The position numbers were made by a program, and so were the translations under genes. The notes under the pieces were generated by a model. It was not told the DNA's origin. It saw nothing but the letters and a program-made list of their open reading frames with translations, and ran no database searches. A stretch of 64,000 bases of DNA from Scandinavium sp036409475 (GTDB lineage: Bacteria; Pseudomonadota; Gammaproteobacteria; Enterobacterales; Enterobacteriaceae): contig NZ_JAYRCK010000012.1 of assembly GCF_036409475.1 (NCBI RefSeq), forward strand, positions 1 through 64,000, given 5' to 3'. This document shows positions 35,226-43,501 of this stretch, piece by piece. Numbering within the stretch: position 1 is the first letter of the stretch; every line of letters begins with the position of its first letter.

Positions 35226-36185
35226 ATGAAACACCCTACTTTAATGGATAGCGAAGACTCTCTTGGCCTGCGCGCGGCGTGGCTGCATTACGTTGGCGGC
35301 CTTACGCAGGCCGAGGTGGCAAAACGGTTAGGATTGTCATCGGTAAAGACCCACCGTCTTATTGCCCGTGCCGTGTCGGAAGGTGCAGTCAAAGTGAGTA
35401 TTGAAGGCGAGATTATTGCCTGCGTTGAGCTGGAATCACGTTTGCTAACACGATACGGCCTGTCTTTCTGCCGTGTCGCCCCGGATACCGCCGAAGAGGG
35501 ACTACCGGTACGAGCGCTGGGTATGGCTGGCGCGGATTATTTACGCACGCTGCTGATTAACAATCCCGACATGACTATCGGCATGGGTCACGGACGCACA
35601 CTGTCCGCCGCGGTCCACCAGTTGCGGCATATCGATGCACACCGGGTTCGTTTTGTTTCTCTGTTGGGCTGCCTGACGCGCAACTATGCCCTCAACCCGC
35701 ACGATGTAATGCACCGCATTGCGCAAAAAACCGGGGCACAGGCTTATATAATGCCGGTCCCCTTCTTTGCAAATACCGTGAAGGATCGGGATGTTTTGTT
35801 ATCCCAGCATGGGGTGAGTCAGGTATTTGAAATGGCCGCCAGCAGCGCAGTGAAGCTAGTCGGAATCGGTACTGTTGAACCAGCAGCACAGCTCGTGGAA
35901 GCAGGTATGATCGGCATACACGAAATCAACGCTATTTCGGCGTCTGGCGCGGTTGGTGAGATATTGGGCCATTTCTTTAACACCCATGGTCAGCACATTG
36001 ATAATGGGTTAACGGCAAGAACGATGGCTATCTCTTTAGATACCCGGCGCCGGGATAATATTGTGGCGCTGGCAGGAGGCCCGACAAAAGTCGAAGCTCT
36101 GCGGGCAGTGTTAGCCAGTGGATTGCTCAATGGCCTCATCACTGATGAACTCACCGCTCACGCCCTGCTGGGCCAGTCAGAATGA
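35226..36185 (+). CDS. eryD: SorC-family regulator, EryD-like
   Basis: A 319-residue SorC/DeoR-type regulator with an N-terminal HTH (GGLTQAEVAKRLGLSSVKTHRLIARA, about residues 25-50) and a sugar-binding domain (ADYLRTLLINNPDMTIGMGHGRTL, VKLVGIGTVEPAAQL, IDNGLTARTMAISLD). EryD represses the ery operon in Brucella. The frame is open back to a GTG at 35118, but that stretch encodes the lumazine synthase relic, so the ATG at 35226 is used although its ribosome site is weak. It is separated from eryC by the relic and may be co-transcribed. Confidence 0.8.
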   Translation: MKHPTLMDSEDSLGLRAAWLHYVGGLTQAEVAKRLGLSSVKTHRLIARAVSEGAVKVSIEGEIIACVELESRLLTRYGLSFCRVAPDTAEEGLPVRALGMAGADYLRTLLINNPDMTIGMGHGRTLSAAVHQLRHIDAHRVRFVSLLGCLTRNYALNPHDVMHRIAQKTGAQAYIMPVPFFANTVKDRDVLLSQHGVSQVFEMAASSAVKLVGIGTVEPAAQLVEAGMIGIHEINAISASGAVGEILGHFFNTHGQHIDNGLTARTMAISLDTRRRDNIVALAGGPTKVEALRAVLASGLLNGLITDELTAHALLGQSE

Positions 36186-36199
36186 TAAACTCGCCAGCA

Positions 36200-37162
36200 T
36201 TACTGGCTCATACTCAATACCGTACGGATATTTCGGGCGCTGGTGGCAATAATATCAATCACGCCCGTACGCAGTGCCCCCATGATAGCCATCGCTTTGG
36301 TATTTTCAGAAGCAATCGCAATGACACAGGGTATCTGTCGTAATTCCTCAATGCTCAGCCCAATGACACGATTATCCATAACGGTATTCACGTGCTCACC
36401 GCGAGCATTGTAAAAGTCATATCCCGCGATATCGCCAATGACGCCCTGATGCAAACTGGCGTTACTGATTTCATGTGGCGTAAACCATCCCAGTTTCACC
36501 ATATAGCTTTCCTCATTCATATCGCCAATTCCCACCAACGCGATATCCGCTTTTCGGGCACGGTCCAGGGTTTCTTTAATGGTGCTATTTTGCAGTAGCA
36601 GCTCTTTCAGTTGCCTGTTCTCGACGTAAGCCGGGGCATACAGTGACTCACTGCTCCCGCCAAACTTTTTCGCCAGCAGACGACTGATATGATCGGCGTT
36701 AATCACATCACCCGGGCGGTGCGTTCCGCCAATACCACAGATAAAACGGCAGTCACGGGCCTGAATGGCGCCCGAATGTTCAACCACGGCGGCCACATTA
36801 CGCCCTTGTCCTACCGCCACCACCACATTATCTTTCAGCACGTTATTCAGATGGCCTGAGACGAGAGAAGCCACTTGCCGACGTTGTTCTTCTTCATCCG
36901 CATAGTCGAGCGCAATGAGCGCCCGGCTCACAGGAAAACGCTCTGTCAGTTGCTTTTCCAGCTGGGTGCTGAACACGGGGTGATAACGTACGTTGATCTC
37001 AACAATGCCCTTTTCTCTCGCCCGTTTTAGCAATCGACCCACTTTGATGCGTGAAAAACCAAACTTGTTCGCAATTTCCTCCTGAGTCACTTCATCGCAA
37101 TAATAGGCAACCGCAATTTCGGTAAGCAGCTCGTAATCCTGCGATGCAGTAGATTTTTCCAT
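36200..37162 (-). CDS. Second SorC-family regulator
   Basis: A 320-residue regulator of the same family as EryD but clearly different in sequence. The HTH reads DEVTQEEIANKFGFSRIKVGRLLKRAREKG (about residues 23-53), and the effector domain has VAVGQGRNVAAVVEH, ADIALVGIGDMNEES and VMDNRVIGLSIEELR. It is convergent with eryD, only 14 bases apart, and reads in the same direction as the TPI gene upstream of it. It probably governs the TPI gene, rpiB, or the shared intermediate pool. Two SorC regulators in one locus may sense different phosphates. Confidence 0.8.
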   Translation of the reverse strand: MEKSTASQDYELLTEIAVAYYCDEVTQEEIANKFGFSRIKVGRLLKRAREKGIVEINVRYHPVFSTQLEKQLTERFPVSRALIALDYADEEEQRRQVASLVSGHLNNVLKDNVVVAVGQGRNVAAVVEHSGAIQARDCRFICGIGGTHRPGDVINADHISRLLAKKFGGSSESLYAPAYVENRQLKELLLQNSTIKETLDRARKADIALVGIGDMNEESYMVKLGWFTPHEISNASLHQGVIGDIAGYDFYNARGEHVNTVMDNRVIGLSIEELRQIPCVIAIASENTKAMAIMGALRTGVIDIIATSARNIRTVLSMSQ

Positions 37163-37269
37163 TCAGTATTCATCTCCGGCGGTAAAACGAAAAAGGTAAG
37201 GCAGTAAAGTGGCGGTCAGTATATCAGAAACGGTTATTTCGCATTTCCGCCGACGTTGTCCGGTGAATG

Positions 37270-38049
37270 TTACGTCTGATGATGCCCACAGCCGGTAATG
37301 CTGCGCGCCTCCTGCAGAATATCTGAAACAGCCGCGGGACGGTGCGCAAAACGGCCGAGAAATACCCCGTCAGCATCCGGCCAAAGGCGCGTCAACAGGC
37401 CCGGTCCCGCGCTCCCGCCATAAATCACGCGACACTGCGGCCCATAGTCACGGCGTAATGCTTCACGCAACGTACGGCAAACATATCGAATATAATCATC
37501 GCTCGCCGGCTCAGCAGCACCAATTGCCCACTGTGGCTCCCATGCAAAAATCAGCGCGGGTAGCAGGTGTGCTTTGCGGTGCTCCAGCAGTTCCCGTGCC
37601 TGGGCGATGGCAAATTCTGCAGCCGCTTTCGCACTCATACGGTCAGCTTCCCCGATGCATATCACAGGGGTCAGCTCGCAGGCAAAGGCCATATCCATTT
37701 TTTGATTAACGATCGGAACGGTTTCACTGAAATGGCGGCGCCGTTCCGCATGCCCAATCTCGACATAGCGACATCCCATCTCCTGTAGAAGACTGGCGCT
37801 GGTCTCTCCCGTCCATGCCCCCGCAGGTTCAGCACACACATTCTGTGCGCCGGTTGCCATCGCGGTACCGTTAAAGATCTGCAACGCCAACGGAATTGTT
37901 GGCATTTCAGGGAAGGTAAAAAGCTCTATCCCTGCGTTACACACACCCGGCTGTCGCAGCATATCGGCCACATCCCGACACCAGTTCAGCATCTGGTGAT
38001 AACCAAAATAGGTTTTATGACTAATACCAACGATTACCTTTTCAGACAT
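37270..38049 (-). CDS. eryH: Triosephosphate isomerase homologue, EryH role
   Basis: A 259-residue TIM homologue distinct from core TpiA. Active-site residues are recognisable: Lys in ISHKTYFGY, His in VEIGHAERRRHF, and Glu in FAWEPQWAIGAAEP; the phosphate loop is VIYGGSAGPG. Core TpiA has GNWKMN, GHSERR and AYEPVWAIGTG, so the changes suggest another substrate. In Brucella, a second TPI (EryH) isomerises L-erythrulose-1-phosphate to D-erythrulose-4-phosphate. With eryABC and rpiB alongside, that role is the best guess. Confidence 0.8.
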   Translation of the reverse strand: MSEKVIVGISHKTYFGYHQMLNWCRDVADMLRQPGVCNAGIELFTFPEMPTIPLALQIFNGTAMATGAQNVCAEPAGAWTGETSASLLQEMGCRYVEIGHAERRRHFSETVPIVNQKMDMAFACELTPVICIGEADRMSAKAAAEFAIAQARELLEHRKAHLLPALIFAWEPQWAIGAAEPASDDYIRYVCRTLREALRRDYGPQCRVIYGGSAGPGLLTRLWPDADGVFLGRFAHRPAAVSDILQEARSITGCGHHQT

Positions 38050-38383
38050 GGTGCCCTCTCCACATCGCCTCTTTGTTTCTGCCGTTGCTATGACGCGCCT
38101 TCGATAATAACCCGCACCACAAACAAATGAACACTATCAGTTCAATTGAGCGCACTAAACAATCGGCGAGAGGAAGTGTGATCGCTCTCATAACCTCACC
38201 AGTTCGTCCGTAAAATCTGAAAGCCACCCTTTTTAATTTCCTGAATTGCCGCTAATAATGAATGAACATATGATCACCAAATGATCATTAGAAACAAAAA
38301 ATAGCCACACAACGGCTCCCGATACAGAACATGGTCGAGGGGAAGCTACACGTACTGATGCAATAGCCATACAGGAAATCAAC
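38050..38383. other. Divergent gap between the TPI and RpiB genes
   Basis: No gene is credible in these 334 bases. Near the RpiB gene the palindrome-like TGATCA occurs twice, at about 38271-38276 and 38282-38287, within ATGATCACCAAATGATCAT; SorC-type regulators could bind such a site. The rest shows nothing further. Confidence 0.35.
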
Positions 38384-38854
38384 ATGTTAAAAGTTGCCAT
38401 TGGCGCCGATGACGCCGCAACCGAACTCAAAAATCGGGTCAAAGATCATCTGCTTAACCGCGGGGTTGAGGTTGTTGATTTTAGCCATGACATGACGGGT
38501 AACGATCAAATGTACCCGGATATTGCTTTTAACCTCGCGACCGAAATTCGTAAAGGAACGTTTGAACGCGGTATTCTGCTGTGCGGCACCGGAATCGGCA
38601 TGGCCATTGTTGCGAATAAAGTCCAGGGGATCCGCGCAGCCCAGTGCCACGACGTATACTCTGCCTCGCGGGCTCGCAAAAGTAACAATGCGCAAATCAT
38701 GACGATCGGTGCACGCGTTATTGGGAGCGAACTGGCATTAACGCTGGTTGATACCTGGCTTGATGCTGAATTTGAAGCCGGTCGTTCCGGGCCAAAAGTC
38801 GAACGTATCACTTACTATGAAAATATGGCCCATTCCACCAGCTCATCCAAATGA
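38384..38854 (+). CDS. eryI: RpiB-type phosphosugar isomerase, EryI role
   Basis: A 156-residue RpiB/LacAB isomerase. It starts MLKVAIGADDAATELKNRVKDHL, has the catalytic cysteine in GILLCGTGIGMAIVANKVQGIRAA, then CHDVYSASRARKSNNAQIMTIGARVIG. RpiB interconverts ribose-5-phosphate and ribulose-5-phosphate; in Brucella the homologue EryI converts D-erythrulose-4-phosphate to D-erythrose-4-phosphate. It is the last catalytic step of the locus, feeding the pentose phosphate pathway. It is divergent from the TPI gene. A weak AAGCTT-type hairpin lies about 110 bases downstream. Confidence 0.82.
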   Translation: MLKVAIGADDAATELKNRVKDHLLNRGVEVVDFSHDMTGNDQMYPDIAFNLATEIRKGTFERGILLCGTGIGMAIVANKVQGIRAAQCHDVYSASRARKSNNAQIMTIGARVIGSELALTLVDTWLDAEFEAGRSGPKVERITYYENMAHSTSSSK

Positions 38855-39056
38855 TGAAGACAATGGCTATGGCGCTTTTGGGAAAACGCAAAAAGTCACC
38901 ACCGCGATGACTTACAGTAGCGAACTCACCGCCATAAAAAACCAAAGATTTTATCGGTATTAAGCTTTTTTTAAGCTTTCCTTCTGCCCTACCTGCTGAA
39001 CTGGTTTTTTGTTCCGCGAAAAGCGCCATTCCCCCGATTTCCCTTCTTTATTCTCT

Positions 39057-39081
39057 AATGAGAATCACTTTCATTATCATT
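39057..39081 (+). promoter_or_regulatory. Fur box before the iron importer
   Basis: The 19 bases at 39060-39078 match 14 of 19 positions of the Fur consensus (GATAATGATAATCATTATC). It lies 80-100 bases before sfuA, where a promoter is expected, so the importer should be derepressed by iron lack. The rest of the 302-base gap from 38855 holds no gene. Confidence 0.75.
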
Positions 39082-39156
39082 CGATGTGTATTGTGTTTTA
39101 ATTCGCCTCGTTATGCTTTCTGGTGTTTATGACTCACTTTTATGAAGGATTAACTT

Positions 39157-40173
39157 ATGAAATTTGGCGTATCGTCTTTGTGCTCTCTCGTGATGATGAC
39201 TTCCTCGCTGCTGCTTTCGCCTCTGGCACAGGCGGCGGATAACAACGAAGGTATCGTGGTGTACAACGCGCAGCATGAGAACCTGGTTCAGGCGTGGGTG
39301 GATGGCTTCACCAAAGAAACCGGCATTAAAGTGACGCTGCGTAACGGCGGCGACAGCGAGCTGGGCAACCAACTGGTGCAGGAAGGCAGCGCGTCCCCTG
39401 CCGATGTGTTCCTGACCGAAAACTCCCCGGCGATGGTGCTGGTCGATAACGCCAAATTGTTTGCGCCGCTGGATGCCGCCACGCTTGCTCAGGTGGCTCC
39501 GGCTTACCGTCCTGAACATGGCCGCTGGATTGGCATTGCCGCCCGCAGCACCGTGTTCGTTTACAACCCGGTGAAACTGTCTGAATCCCAATTGCCGCAT
39601 TCTCTGATGGATCTGGCGAAACCTGAGTGGAAAGGCCGCTGGGCTGCTTCTCCGTCCGGTGCTGATTTCCAGGCTATCGTCAGCGCGATGCTGGCGCTGA
39701 AAGGCGAGAAAGCCACCCTGGAATGGCTGAAAGCGATGAAAACCAACTTCGTGGCCTACAAAGGCAACAGCACAGTGATGAAAGCGGTGAACGCAGGCCA
39801 GATTGATGGCGGCGTTATCTATCACTACTACCGTTTTGTTGACCAGGCGAAAACCGGCGAGAACAGCAAAAACACCAAACTCTACTACTTTAAACATCAG
39901 GACCCGGGCGCATTCGTCAGCATCTCTGGTGGCGGCGTGCTGGCTTCCAGCAAACACCAGCAGCAGGCTCAGGCCTTTATCAAGTGGATCACCGGTAAAG
40001 CAGGCCAGGCATCTCTGCGTACCAACGACGCCTTTGAATATGCGGTGGGTGTGAACGCCGCGTCCAACCCGAAACTGGTTCCACTGAAAGAGCTGGATGC
40101 ACCTAAAGTCGAAGCTTCTACGCTGAACAGCAAGAAGGTTATCGACCTGATGACTCAGGCTGGCCTGCTCTGA
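39157..40173 (+). CDS. sfuA: Ferric-iron-binding periplasmic protein
   Basis: A 338-residue binding protein of the FbpA/SfuA family. A signal peptide ends near LAQAADNN. The mature part has GIVVYNAQHENLVQAWVDGF, NGGDSELGNQLVQEG, TENSPAMVLVDNA and the iron-binding tyrosine pair in VIYHYYRFVD (about residue 223). Serratia SfuA is very similar by eye over most of its length. It carries ferric iron to the SfuBC transporter encoded next. A Fur box lies upstream. Confidence 0.9.
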   Translation: MKFGVSSLCSLVMMTSSLLLSPLAQAADNNEGIVVYNAQHENLVQAWVDGFTKETGIKVTLRNGGDSELGNQLVQEGSASPADVFLTENSPAMVLVDNAKLFAPLDAATLAQVAPAYRPEHGRWIGIAARSTVFVYNPVKLSESQLPHSLMDLAKPEWKGRWAASPSGADFQAIVSAMLALKGEKATLEWLKAMKTNFVAYKGNSTVMKAVNAGQIDGGVIYHYYRFVDQAKTGENSKNTKLYYFKHQDPGAFVSISGGGVLASSKHQQQAQAFIKWITGKAGQASLRTNDAFEYAVGVNAASNPKLVPLKELDAPKVEASTLNSKKVIDLMTQAGLL

Positions 40174-40198
40174 TTGAACTGACTGTGGTGAGTGCTTA

Positions 40199-41773
40199 AT
40201 GTCCGTTGTGAATGTTAGCGAGAAATCTCTCGCGCCACGCCCGGTGCTGTCACATCGCCCCGCGCCTGTGATGGTGATGCTGGCAGTGATGGTCTCGCTG
40301 CTGGCGCTTCTCCCGCCTGCCTTTGTGGTTTACATTGGCTTTGATACCGGTTGGGAGACCGTTAAAGCACTCATCTTTCGCCCGCGTGTTGCTGAGCTTC
40401 TCAGCAACACGCTGCTGTTAGTGCTGGTGACCGTTCCGCTGAGTGTGTTTGTCGGCGTGCTGCTCGCCTGGCTGACAGAACGAACAACGCTTGCTGGCAG
40501 ACGGCTTTGGTCGATGCTGGCAGTTGCGCCGCTCGCCATTCCGGCGTTCGTGCAAAGTTATGCCTGGGTCAGCGCCGTGCCCTCGATTCACGGCCTGGGC
40601 GCTGGCGTTTTTCTTTCCGTGCTCGCTTACTATCCCTTTATTTATCTGCCCGTCGCCGCCGTGCTGCGCCGTCTTGATCCCACGCTCGAAGACGTTGCCG
40701 CTTCATTAGGCACACCGCCGCTGCGCGTCTTTTACCGCATTGTTCTGCCGCAATTACGCTTACCGGTTTGGGGCGGTGCGCTGCTTGTGGCGCTGCATCT
40801 GCTGGCGGAATACGGGCTGTATGCGATGATCCGCTTCGACACCTTTACCACCGCCATTTACGACCAGTTCCAGTCCACGTTTAGCGGCCCGGCGGCCAAT
40901 ATGCTGGCGGGCGTGCTGGCGCTTTGCTGCCTGGTAATCCTGGCGCTGGAAGGTGCCACGCGAGGCAAAGCACGCTATGCGCGAGTGGGCGCTGGAGCGC
41001 CTCGCGAACAAACGCGCTGGCAGTTGAATGCGGCTTTCCAGTGCTTCGGGCAGCTCTTCGTTTTCATCGTTATTCTGTTGGCCTTTGCGGTGCCATTGGC
41101 GGTGCTTTGCCGCTGGCTGTGGCTTGGCGGCATCGAAAACTGGAATCAGGCCAATCTGTGGACGTCACTCCAGCAAACGCTGGTGCTTGCGGGCAGCGGC
41201 GCGACATTAACGCTGCTGGCTGGCGTGCCGATTGCGTGGCTGTCGGTTCGCCATCCTCGCCCGCTGTTCCGGGTGCTGGAAGGCTGTAATTACTTCACCA
41301 GTTCGCTGCCCGGCATTGTGGTCGCGCTGGCGCTGGTGACGGTCACGATTCATTACGCGCGCCCTATCTATCAGACCGAAATCACGCTGTTCCTGGCCTA
41401 TTTGCTGATGTTCGCCCCACGCGGATTGATTAACCTGCGCGCGGGCATCGCTCAGGCACCTGTCGAACTGGAAAACGTGGCTCGCAGCTTAGGGAAAACA
41501 CCCGCCGTCGCGCTATGGAGCGTCACGCTGCGCCTTGCCGCTCCGGGTGCCGCTGCCGGGGCTGCGCTGGTGTTCCTTGGGATCTGCAATGAGTTAACCG
41601 CCACGCTATTGCTCTCACCGCTCGGCACCCGCACGCTGTCGACCGGGTTCTGGGCGCTGACCAGCGAAATTGATTATGTTGCCGCAGCGCCTTATGCCCT
41701 GCTGATGATCCTTATTTCGCTGCCGCTCACCGGCATTCTTTACGTGCAGTCACAAAAACTGGCAGGGTTGTAA
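40199..41773 (+). CDS. sfuB: Ferric-iron ABC permease, fused double domain
   Basis: A 524-residue inner-membrane protein with about 12 membrane segments in two homologous halves, each with an EAA loop (LEDVAASLGTPPLRVFYRIVLP and VELENVARSLGKTPAVALW). This is the SfuB/FbpB/HitB build, where both permease domains sit on one chain. It starts 25 bases after sfuA and ends two bases before sfuC, so the three form one operon. Confidence 0.9.
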   Translation: MSVVNVSEKSLAPRPVLSHRPAPVMVMLAVMVSLLALLPPAFVVYIGFDTGWETVKALIFRPRVAELLSNTLLLVLVTVPLSVFVGVLLAWLTERTTLAGRRLWSMLAVAPLAIPAFVQSYAWVSAVPSIHGLGAGVFLSVLAYYPFIYLPVAAVLRRLDPTLEDVAASLGTPPLRVFYRIVLPQLRLPVWGGALLVALHLLAEYGLYAMIRFDTFTTAIYDQFQSTFSGPAANMLAGVLALCCLVILALEGATRGKARYARVGAGAPREQTRWQLNAAFQCFGQLFVFIVILLAFAVPLAVLCRWLWLGGIENWNQANLWTSLQQTLVLAGSGATLTLLAGVPIAWLSVRHPRPLFRVLEGCNYFTSSLPGIVVALALVTVTIHYARPIYQTEITLFLAYLLMFAPRGLINLRAGIAQAPVELENVARSLGKTPAVALWSVTLRLAAPGAAAGAALVFLGICNELTATLLLSPLGTRTLSTGFWALTSEIDYVAAAPYALLMILISLPLTGILYVQSQKLAGL

Positions 41774-41774
41774 G

Positions 41775-42800
41775 ATGATTGAGTTATCGGGTATTTCGAA
41801 GACATTTGGCCAGACGACGGTGCTGGACGACATCAACCTGAAGGTAAAAGCCGCAAGTCGAACGGCGATTGTCGGGCCGTCCGGTTCTGGCAAAACCACG
41901 CTGCTGCGAATTCTTGCCGGGTTTGAAATTCCGGATGGCGGGCACATCACACTGGGCGATAAAGTGCTGTTCGACCCGAACACGTTTATTCCTGCCCACG
42001 AACGCGGAATTGGGTTTGTGCCGCAGGAAGGCGCGCTGTTCCCGCACATGAAAGTTGGCGACAACATCGCTTACGGCCTGAAAGGGTCGAAAGAGGAAAA
42101 TCGCCTGCGCGTGGCGGAACTGATGGAGCTGGTGTCGCTCGATACTCGCCTTGCCTCGCACTGGCCGCACGAGATATCCGGCGGGCAACAACAGCGCGTG
42201 GCGCTGGCTCGCGCGCTCGCTCAAAAACCGGCATTGATGCTGCTGGATGAACCGTTCTCCGCGCTCGATACCGGCCTTCGTGCCGCCACGCGCAAAGCCA
42301 CGGCTGATTTGCTCGAACAGGCTGGCGTGGCCTCTATTCTGGTGACTCACGATCAGCAAGAAGCGCTCTCGTTTGCCAGCCAGATTGCGGTGATTCGTCA
42401 TGGCCGTTTCACGCAAGTGGGCTCCCCTGTCGACGTTTATTCCCAGCCTGTGGATGAAGAAACCGCGCTGTTCCTTGGCGATGCGCTGATCTTCCCTGCG
42501 CAAGTAAACGGCGGCGTGGCGCGTTGCTGTCTGGGTGATATTTCGGTGAGCAATCCTCAGCATACGGGCGAGAGACGCATTATGCTGCGCCCGGAACAGC
42601 TGATGATTACCGCGGCCCACCAGCAGCCAACCGCCATCATCAGCGAGGTGGATTTTACCGGCCATCTTTCGACGCTGACGTTAACTTCTCCCGGCTGGCC
42701 GATGGCGTTGCAGGTTAAAACGCTCAGCCAGCAGCACTGGCAGAAAGGCGCGCCGGTCAACGTGGCGGTCAGCGGTCACGCCTGCGTTTTAGCCGCCTGA
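41775..42800 (+). CDS. sfuC: Ferric-iron ABC ATPase
   Basis: A 341-residue ATPase with Walker A GPSGSGKTT (about residue 36), the Q-loop in VPQEGALFPHM, signature EISGGQQQRVALARALA, Walker B LMLLDEPFSALD and the switch histidine in LVTHDQQEAL. A C-terminal regulatory TOBE-like domain follows. It powers the SfuAB importer. A nine-base-pair hairpin follows the gene. Confidence 0.9.
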   Translation: MIELSGISKTFGQTTVLDDINLKVKAASRTAIVGPSGSGKTTLLRILAGFEIPDGGHITLGDKVLFDPNTFIPAHERGIGFVPQEGALFPHMKVGDNIAYGLKGSKEENRLRVAELMELVSLDTRLASHWPHEISGGQQQRVALARALAQKPALMLLDEPFSALDTGLRAATRKATADLLEQAGVASILVTHDQQEALSFASQIAVIRHGRFTQVGSPVDVYSQPVDEETALFLGDALIFPAQVNGGVARCCLGDISVSNPQHTGERRIMLRPEQLMITAAHQQPTAIISEVDFTGHLSTLTLTSPGWPMALQVKTLSQQHWQKGAPVNVAVSGHACVLAA

Positions 42801-42811
42801 GTCACTTGTTA

Positions 42812-42844
42812 CAGTAGCCCACTTTTCTGCGTGACGGGCTACTG
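42812..42844 (+). terminator. Hairpin ending sfuABC
   Basis: CAGTAGCCC (42812-42820) and GGGCTACTG (42836-42844) pair perfectly shortly after the sfuC stop; a T-rich patch follows loosely. Confidence 0.45.
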
Positions 42845-42898
42845 CTACTCTTTAGCCCCGGAGCTTCGTGCTCGTCAGCAAAATGTCAGGCAACTCAA

Positions 42899-43375
42899 AT
42901 GAAAACGATCACCCTCAGTGACATGCATCAGCAGAGCGACGCGGCGGCCAAATCCCCCCGTTTACGCGCTCACCGTAATCTTCACCCTGAATTAAGCGAC
43001 CCGGTACAGCGTCTGGCGATTGCTATGGAGCCGGGCACCTACGTCCGTCCTCACCGTCATCCGCACACCTTTGAATTGCTGTTTGCGCTGAGTGGCCGTT
43101 TCCTGGTGCTGAACTTTGATGATCAGGGCAAAGTCATACATCGCGTGGTGCTGGGCGAAGACTGCAAAGTGGTTGAGATGGACGCAGGCACCTGGCACTC
43201 GGTGCTGTCTTTGGACAAAGGCGGCGTGATTTTTGAAGTCAAACACGGCGGCTATCAGCCGGTTGCTGAAGAAGATTTTGCCGCCTGGTCTCCGGCTGAA
43301 GGCGAACCCGGCACCGCCGAACTGCTGCGCTGGTCTGCGATGGCGCAAATTGGCGATAGCGGTTTCAAAGCCTGA
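42899..43375 (+). CDS. WbuC-family cupin protein
   Basis: A 158-residue single-domain cupin like WbuC. The metal-site motif VRPHRHPHTFELLFALSGRF lies at about residues 50-69, and the second cupin motif includes VVEMDAGTWHSVLSLDKGGVIFEVKHG. WbuC proteins have no settled function; some lie near O-antigen genes, but this one lies between the iron importer and a two-component system. It is preceded by a hairpin and followed by one, so it is probably its own unit. Confidence 0.75.
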   Translation: MKTITLSDMHQQSDAAAKSPRLRAHRNLHPELSDPVQRLAIAMEPGTYVRPHRHPHTFELLFALSGRFLVLNFDDQGKVIHRVVLGEDCKVVEMDAGTWHSVLSLDKGGVIFEVKHGGYQPVAEEDFAAWSPAEGEPGTAELLRWSAMAQIGDSGFKA

Positions 43376-43383
43376 GCCCCCCT

Positions 43384-43415
43384 GTTGCGCGAAGTGGCCT
43401 CCCCCTTCGCGCAAC
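43384..43415 (+). terminator. Hairpin after the cupin gene
   Basis: GTTGCGCGAA (43384-43393) and TTCGCGCAAC (43406-43415) form a perfect 10-base-pair stem right after the stop; there is no T-run. Confidence 0.45.
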
Positions 43416-43501
43416 TGACATCTCTTCCTAAGACGCAAACCAGTTCACAACTCTGCAACATCCCGATTCCGGCGCTTCTGCCCGCATGCTAGGCTGCGAG
43501 C

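Noticed and set aside
38855..39156. Possible small gene between rpiB and sfuA
   Set aside because: No start with ribosome site; the sequence contains an A/T-rich hairpin and the Fur-controlled promoter.
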